Below, in pieces: positions 6,841-11,802 of a DNA stretch of 11,802 nucleotides; within the stretch, counting starts at the first letter, position 1, and each line of letters starts with the position of its first letter. The DNA comes from Frankiaceae bacterium. GTDB taxonomy: Bacteria; Actinomycetota; Actinomycetes; JAFAQI01. Under the pieces are notes generated by a model. It worked only from the letters and a program-made list of their open reading frames with translations, had not been told where the DNA came from and ran no database searches. Location of the stretch: the NCBI GenBank assembly GCA_030840615.1, contig JAVEEE010000408.1:1-11802 (forward strand), in the 5' to 3' direction. Both the position numbers and the translations under genes were made by a program.

Positions 6841-6852
6841 ACAGGAGCCTGT
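6841..6852. promoter_or_regulatory. Short palindrome upstream of nadA, possible operator
   Basis: ACAGG and CCTGT flank a two-base centre (AG), 16 to 27 bases before the nadA start. A site in this position could bind a regulator of NAD synthesis, but five-base arms arise readily by chance and I recognise no known operator consensus. Confidence 0.25.
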
Positions 6853-6880
6853 CGATCGCTTCCGGTCGGGTCGATCGGCG

Positions 6881-7753
6881 TCACAGGTAAGCCCCGTCGG
6901 GCAGGTAGGACAGGGGCGGCGTGCGGCCGCGCCAGAACACCGGGCCGGCGGCCTGCAGCCGCAGGCCGGCCGCCACCGCGACGTCGACGGCCCACTGCTG
7001 ACCCGCGTTGATGTGGTCGATGGTGCGGTCGCCATCGGTGTCGAGGGCGAGCGCGTGCCACAGCAGCGCTGTCGCCGTGTCGTCGTCGGTTGCTGCCACC
7101 GAGACGATGCGGCCGTCGCGGCGGACGTAGGCATATCCGCGGCCGTCCGCGTCGTCGAGCACATACATCACGAACATCGTGCTGAGCAGCACATGGTCGG
7201 GGCCGCGCGGCGCTCCGCGAACCGCCATGTCGATCTCGTCGGCCCAAGCGGCGTCGTCCGGCCCACCGTCGCGGACCGGCCGGCCGGGCCGCTGCAGCCG
7301 CGACCGGTCGAGCGGGCCCGAAGCGCTGACCTGAGGATGCAGCGCGAAGCCGGCAGCGGCGTAGCGACGCATGGCTCGCGGGTCACGGCTCGACAGGATG
7401 ATCGCGGTCTCGACACCGGCCGCGTAGGTGAGCGACGCGTCGAGCAGCAGCCGCCCGACACCGCGGCTCTGCTGCTCCGGCTCGACGACGAGGAGGGAGA
7501 GCCCCCACATCGACCCACGACGCAGCGCGAGTGCGACGCCGATGACGTCGGCACCTGCGGTCGCGACCCACGAACCCTCGGGATCGTGAGTCAGGAAGTG
7601 CCGAAGCCGCCGCCGTTGCCGCTCGATCGCCTCGTCGGTGTTGGGCGACACCGGGTCGCCGAAGGCGCGGTCGTGCTCGTCGAACGCGCGCGACTGCACC
7701 TCCCGCGCCGCGTCGACGTCGGCTTCCGCCAGCGGTCGAACCGTCACATCCAC
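6881..7753 (-). CDS. GNAT family N-acetyltransferase (probable tandem GNAT fold)
   Basis: The 290-aa protein opens with a typical GNAT start (VTVRPLAEADVDAAREVQSR). Residues 82-90 form the beta strand MWGLSLLVV, leading to the acetyl-CoA pyrophosphate-binding loop QSRGVGRLLLDAS at 95-107. RDPRAMRRYAAAGF at 123-136 is the usual C-terminal GNAT segment. The second half (about 185-290) has the strand/helix pattern of another GNAT-like domain (GRGYAYVRRDGRIVSVAATD) but lacks a clear acetyl-CoA loop, so it may be a degenerate second fold. The substrate cannot be inferred. The GTG start at 7753 has an AGGAAG ribosome binding site five bases upstream (7759-7764, minus strand). Only 34 bases separate it from the divergent glycerate kinase start, so the two promoters must overlap or lie inside the neighbouring genes. 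nadA follows on the same strand. Confidence 0.88.
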   Translation of the reverse strand: MDVTVRPLAEADVDAAREVQSRAFDEHDRAFGDPVSPNTDEAIERQRRRLRHFLTHDPEGSWVATAGADVIGVALALRRGSMWGLSLLVVEPEQQSRGVGRLLLDASLTYAAGVETAIILSSRDPRAMRRYAAAGFALHPQVSASGPLDRSRLQRPGRPVRDGGPDDAAWADEIDMAVRGAPRGPDHVLLSTMFVMYVLDDADGRGYAYVRRDGRIVSVAATDDDTATALLWHALALDTDGDRTIDHINAGQQWAVDVAVAAGLRLQAAGPVFWRGRTPPLSYLPDGAYL

Positions 7754-7787
7754 CCGGTCTTCCTACCGGCACGACAGGATGCACGTC

Positions 7788-8891
7788 ATGCGAGTTGTCG
7801 TCGCCCCCGATGCGTTCGGCGGGACGCTGTCGGCCGTCGAGGTCGCCGCGGCCATCGCCACGGGGTGGCGTTCGGTCGCGCCGCGCGACGAGCTCGACCT
7901 GCTGCCGATGTCCGACGGCGGACCGGGCTTCGTCGACGTCCTCGCTTCGTCGGGCCGGTCCGGCGAGCGTCGAATGCGTTCGGTGCACGACCCGCTGGGA
8001 CGCCCGGTCGACGCGGAGGTGTTCGCGACCGGCGACACCGTCTACGTCGAGGCGGCCCAGGCCGCCGGTCTCGGCCTGCTCGCCGCAGCCGAGCGCGACC
8101 CGCGCCGTACGACGACGTACGGCGTCGGCGAGCTCGTCGCTTTGGCGGACACCGGTGGGGTCTCGCGCATCATCGTCGGGCTCGGCGGCACCGGCACCAA
8201 CGACGGCGGCGCCGGCCTGTGGGCCGCGTTGGGCGCGCAGCCGGACGACGTGCTGCGCGCAGGCGGCGCCGCACTGCTCGATCTCGACCACGTGCTGCCA
8301 CCACGCCCGGTTGGCGCCGGGCTCGTCGCGGCGACCGACGTCGACAACCCGCTGCTCGGTCCCAACGGCGCGAGTGCGGTGTTCGGACCGCAGAAAGGGG
8401 CGGATCGCGAGGCGGTGCTCGACCTCGACGACGCGCTGCGGCGCTGGGCCGAGCTCGTCGAGACCGTGACCGGACGCGGCGGGCTGCGCGACCTGCCCGG
8501 CGCGGGTGCCGCCGGTGGGCTGGGCTTCGGGCTGCTCGCGCTCGGTGCGGTGCGCGCGTCCGGGCTGGCGCTCGTCGCGGAGGCCGTCGGGCTGGCCGAT
8601 CACATCGCGACCGCTGATCTCGTGGTGACCGGCGAAGGCGCCTTCGACTCCCAGTCGCTGCGCGGCAAGGTCGTTTCAGGCGTGGCCGGTCTCGCACAGC
8701 AGGCCGGCGTGCCCTGCGTCGTGATCGCCGGTCAGGTCGCCGTGGGCCGCCAGGACGCCGCTGCCGCGGGGGTCGACGACGCCTACGCCGTCGCGGACAC
8801 GCTGGGATCGGCGGCGGCCGCGATCGAGTCCGGCGCTGACGGGGTTGGGCAGACCGCGGCCCGGGCGGCCCGACTGTGGAGCCGGGGTTAG
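7788..8891 (+). CDS. Glycerate kinase (type II, GarK/GlxK family)
   Basis: The 367-aa enzyme phosphorylates D-glycerate with ATP, linking glyoxylate and serine-type breakdown to glycolysis. Family motifs are all visible: MRVVVAPDAFGGTLSA at the N-terminus, PMSDGG at 40-45, GLGGTGTNDGG at 131-141, ATDVDNPLLGPNGAS then FGPQKGA at about 181-205, and TGEGAFDSQSLRGKV at 281-295. Length is normal for the family. Two nearby ATG codons exist, at 7779 and 7788. I choose 7788 because it gives the canonical N-terminus and places AGGA (7776-7779) eight bases upstream. Whether it makes 2- or 3-phosphoglycerate is not decidable here. It is followed after 94 bases by the ErpA-like gene, the order I recall in mycobacteria (Rv2205c-Rv2204c). 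Confidence 0.93.
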   Translation: MRVVVAPDAFGGTLSAVEVAAAIATGWRSVAPRDELDLLPMSDGGPGFVDVLASSGRSGERRMRSVHDPLGRPVDAEVFATGDTVYVEAAQAAGLGLLAAAERDPRRTTTYGVGELVALADTGGVSRIIVGLGGTGTNDGGAGLWAALGAQPDDVLRAGGAALLDLDHVLPPRPVGAGLVAATDVDNPLLGPNGASAVFGPQKGADREAVLDLDDALRRWAELVETVTGRGGLRDLPGAGAAGGLGFGLLALGAVRASGLALVAEAVGLADHIATADLVVTGEGAFDSQSLRGKVVSGVAGLAQQAGVPCVVIAGQVAVGRQDAAAAGVDDAYAVADTLGSAAAAIESGADGVGQTAARAARLWSRG

Positions 8892-8985
8892 GCGCGCCGA
8901 GGCGGAAGCGTCGTACCCTGGGAAGAGACCGGTCGCCGAGCGGGTTGCCAGTCGTAGCACCTTCGATCCCCGGGAGACTCCACCC

Positions 8986-9381
8986 ATGACCGTTCAGGAC
9001 ACCGGCCAGACGCCGATGACTCCGTCACCGGACACCGGGTCGCCGGCCGAGACCGCGCAGTCCGTGGTGCTCACCGACGTCGCCGCGGGCAAGGTCAAGC
9101 ACCTGCTCGACCAGGAAGGCCGCGACGACCTCGCGCTGCGCGTCGCCGTCCAGCCGGGCGGCTGCTCCGGCCTTCGCTACCAGTTGTTCTTCGACGAGCG
9201 CACCCTCGACGGCGACGACTTCCACGACTTCGGTGGGGTCAAGGTCGTGGTCGACCGGATGAGTGGTCCCTACCTCTCCGGCGCGGTCATCGACTTCGTC
9301 GACACCATCGAGAAGCAGGGGTTCACGATCGACAACCCCAATGCCACGGGTTCCTGCGCCTGCGGCGACAGCTTCCACTGA
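8986..9381 (+). CDS. erpA: Iron-sulfur cluster insertion protein (HesB/IscA/ErpA family)
   Basis: The 131-aa A-type carrier delivers Fe-S clusters to apoproteins. The three conserved cysteines are present: Cys60 in QPGGCSGLRY, and Cys124 and Cys126 in GSCACGDSFH close to the C-terminus. The N-terminal 25 residues are Thr/Pro/Ser-rich and probably disordered, and the HesB fold starts near VVLTDVAAGKV. The ATG at 8986 is preferred over upstream in-frame starts because GGGAG (8972-8976) lies nine bases before it. A loose -10-like TACCCT is at 8914-8919, so it may have its own promoter besides any read-through from glycerate kinase. A strong hairpin terminator follows. The family is certain; whether it should be named erpA, or simply a HesB homologue such as Rv2204c, is less so. 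Confidence 0.93.
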   Translation: MTVQDTGQTPMTPSPDTGSPAETAQSVVLTDVAAGKVKHLLDQEGRDDLALRVAVQPGGCSGLRYQLFFDERTLDGDDFHDFGGVKVVVDRMSGPYLSGAVIDFVDTIEKQGFTIDNPNATGSCACGDSFH

Positions 9382-9394
9382 ATCGAAGAAAGCA

Positions 9395-9406
9395 CGTCGT
9401 ACGACG
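9395..9406. repeat. 12-bp perfect palindrome after the ErpA-like gene
   Basis: CGTCGTACGACG is a perfect palindrome just before the terminator stem, 14 bases after the ErpA-like stop. It may be an extra hairpin near the transcript end or a protein site; nothing else supports a function. Confidence 0.5.
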
Positions 9407-9408
9407 CA

Positions 9409-9441
9409 AAAAGGCCCGCTCCTGGACGGAGCGGGCCTTTT
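9409..9441. terminator. Strong bidirectional Rho-independent terminator
   Basis: AAAAGGCCCGCTCC (9409-9422) pairs perfectly with GGAGCGGGCCTTTT (9428-9441) around the five-base loop TGGAC. The GC-rich stem of ten pairs is flanked by an A-run and a T-run, so it can terminate transcripts from both sides: the ErpA-like gene on the + strand and the 66-aa gene on the - strand. Confidence 0.95.
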
Positions 9442-9492
9442 CAGTCGCGCCCGGGCGGTCGGGCGCGTGGTAGGGGGCGGGTTCCGGGCTGC

Positions 9493-10774
<1,282 letters not shown>

Positions 10775-11008
10775 TCAGCGGGCGCGGCGGACCAGATAGA
10801 CGGTCCCGATCGGCGCCGGGCGTTCGCCGAGGTAGTCGTGACCGCGCATCCGGCACCAGGCCGGCACGTCGGCTGCCGCGGCCGGATCGTCGGAGAGCAC
10901 TTCGACGACGTCCCCGACACCGACGTCGCCGATCCGCCGGGCCAGCTCGATGACCGGCAGCGGGCAGCGCTGGCCGAGCGCGTCGATCGACAGCGCCGGC
11001 CCGGTCAT
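10775..11008 (-). CDS. TusA/SirA family sulfur carrier protein
   Basis: This small 77-aa protein has the family signature DALGQRCPLPVIELARRI, with the sulfur-accepting Cys15 in the CPxP motif, followed by the usual VGDVVEVLSDDP strand-loop. TusA proteins take persulfide sulfur from a cysteine desulfurase and pass it to acceptors in tRNA thiolation, molybdenum cofactor or other sulfur pathways. Here the cysteine desulfurase gene lies immediately upstream, with a 24-base gap on the same strand, so they very likely form a donor-acceptor pair. A second Cys (about residue 52, in AWCRMRG) is present. No clear ribosome binding site precedes the ATG at 11008. Its stop codon abuts the adoK stop, leaving no room for a terminator between the convergent genes. 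Confidence 0.9.
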   Translation of the reverse strand: MTGPALSIDALGQRCPLPVIELARRIGDVGVGDVVEVLSDDPAAAADVPAWCRMRGHDYLGERPAPIGTVYLVRRAR

Positions 11009-11032
11009 GGCGACACAGTCATCGCGGCCCGG

Positions 11033-11802
11033 TCACAGTGACTCGGCGCCGGCGGTCCGGCGGAGGTCGGCCACGACCGGCGGCAGCACGTCGAGGAACC
11101 GGTCGATGTCGGCCTGGGTCACGCCGGCGTGCAGCGACACCCGGACGTTGCCGTGCGTCAGCACCCCCATCGCCTCGAGCACATGCGACGGGGTGAGCGC
11201 CGACGACGAGCACGAGGAGCCGCTCGACACGGCGAACCCGGCCCGGTCGAGTGCGGTGAGCAGCGCTTCACCGGCGACGTAGAGGCAGGAGAACGCGACC
11301 AGATGGGGGAGCCGCCCGCCGGGCTCGTCGGGCCCCAGCACCTCGACGTCGGGGACCCGCTGGGCGACCTCGGCACGGAGCCGGGTCGTGAGCTCGGCGA
11401 CGCGCCGGGCCTCGGCCGAGCGCTCCTGCTCGGCGGCCTCGAGCGACGCGGCGGCGGCAAGCACGAGCGGCAGGGACACCGGCCCGGCGCCGCGGCCCGA
11501 CTCGTGCTCGTCCTCCGGCCAGGGCGAACGCCACCGAGTGCCGGTGCGTACGACGAGCACGCCGACACCGGCCGGCCCGCCCCACTTGCGGGCGCTGGCG
11601 GTGAGCAGGTCCCAGCCACGGGGCAGCGGCGTGCGGCCGATCGACTGGGCGGCGTCGACGTGCAGCGGGACCCCGCGCTCCCGGCAGAGCGCGGCGACCT
11701 CCTCGACGGGCTGGATCGTGCCGACCTCGTGGTTGGCCGACTGCAGCGACGCGAGTGCGGTCGCGGCACCGAGGGGGCTGTCCGGGTCCAGCGCCGCCCG
11801 GT
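11033..11802 (-). CDS. Class V aminotransferase / cysteine desulfurase (partial, 5' end outside window)
   Basis: The frame is open from the right edge of the window to TGA at 11033-11035, giving about 256 C-terminal residues. It has the NifS/IscS-type order: SANHEVGTIQPV, then the PLP-binding HVDAAQS (Asp codon 11654-11656), then SARKWGGPAGVGVL with the PLP Schiff-base lysine (codon 11585-11587). The catalytic Cys loop is SSGSSCSSSALTPSHVL (Cys codon 11210-11212), and HGNVRVSLH is near the end. The enzyme converts cysteine to alanine and loads the sulfur as a persulfide. The usual SAHKFGG is SARKWGG here. The C-terminus is short and lacks the extension that contacts IscU, which fits a desulfurase feeding TusA instead; that is inference. 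The TusA-like gene follows 24 bases downstream. Confidence 0.93.
   Translation of the reverse strand, partial: RAALDPDSPLGAATALASLQSANHEVGTIQPVEEVAALCRERGVPLHVDAAQSIGRTPLPRGWDLLTASARKWGGPAGVGVLVVRTGTRWRSPWPEDEHESGRGAGPVSLPLVLAAAASLEAAEQERSAEARRVAELTTRLRAEVAQRVPDVEVLGPDEPGGRLPHLVAFSCLYVAGEALLTALDRAGFAVSSGSSCSSSALTPSHVLEAMGVLTHGNVRVSLHAGVTQADIDRFLDVLPPVVADLRRTAGAESL

Noticed and set aside
6826..7164. Upstream extension of the nadA frame into the GNAT gene
   Set aside because: The added residues overlap the GNAT gene in another frame and are Arg/Ser/Thr-rich; NadA homologues begin near 6825.
7383..8603. 406-codon - strand open frame opposite glycerate kinase
   Set aside because: Antisense shadow of a gene with clear family motifs; no domain, and no fitting start signal.
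6635..8617. Long + strand open frame of 660 codons across the GNAT gene and glycerate kinase
   Set aside because: Its translation is Arg/Pro-rich low-complexity sequence typical of an antisense or shifted frame of GC-rich genes, and it covers two well-supported genes.

Overview
The window is high-GC DNA (strong G/C at third codon positions, GTG starts, overlapping genes) from an actinobacterium. The clearest taxonomic clue is an adenosine kinase that closely resembles, as I recall it, mycobacterial AdoK (Rv2202c). It lies next to a HesB/ErpA-type Fe-S protein and a glycerate kinase, an order I recall from Mycobacterium tuberculosis (Rv2205c-Rv2204c-Rv2202c). Other differences suggest a non-mycobacterial actinomycete; I cannot name the genus.

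Layout. (1) 1-2518, + strand: the end of a PspA/IM30 gene, then PspAA, HtpX, PspAB and a DedA-family membrane protein, packed with overlapping or nearly touching start and stop codons. This is an envelope-stress operon of the actinobacterial PspA-PspAA-HtpX-PspAB type. (2) 2519-5509, + strand: a separate two-gene unit with its own strong ribosome binding site. It encodes a 133-aa three-helix membrane protein whose stop overlaps the start of an 840-aa protein ending in a caspase-like CHAT peptidase domain with an intact His/Cys pair. This is the most interesting part of the window: a candidate protease-plus-membrane-partner system. (3) 5551-7753, - strand: a GNAT acetyltransferase followed by quinolinate synthase NadA. 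NadA carries an unusual in-frame 11-residue tandem duplication. (4) 7788-9381, + strand: glycerate kinase and an ErpA-like Fe-S insertion protein, closed by a strong bidirectional terminator. (5) 9493-10774: a small 66-aa gene on the - strand diverging from adenosine kinase on the + strand, with a palindrome between them and an apparently leaderless start for the kinase. (6) 10775-11802, - strand: a class V cysteine desulfurase (5' end outside the window) followed by a TusA-like sulfur carrier.

Functionally, regions 1 and 2 concern the membrane and stress. Regions 3 to 6 are housekeeping: NAD synthesis, Fe-S and sulfur trafficking, and purine salvage. NadA needs a [4Fe-4S] cluster, so the desulfurase, TusA and ErpA genes are thematically related, though they are not in one operon with it. 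I saw no tRNA, rRNA, CRISPR array, insertion sequence or phage gene.
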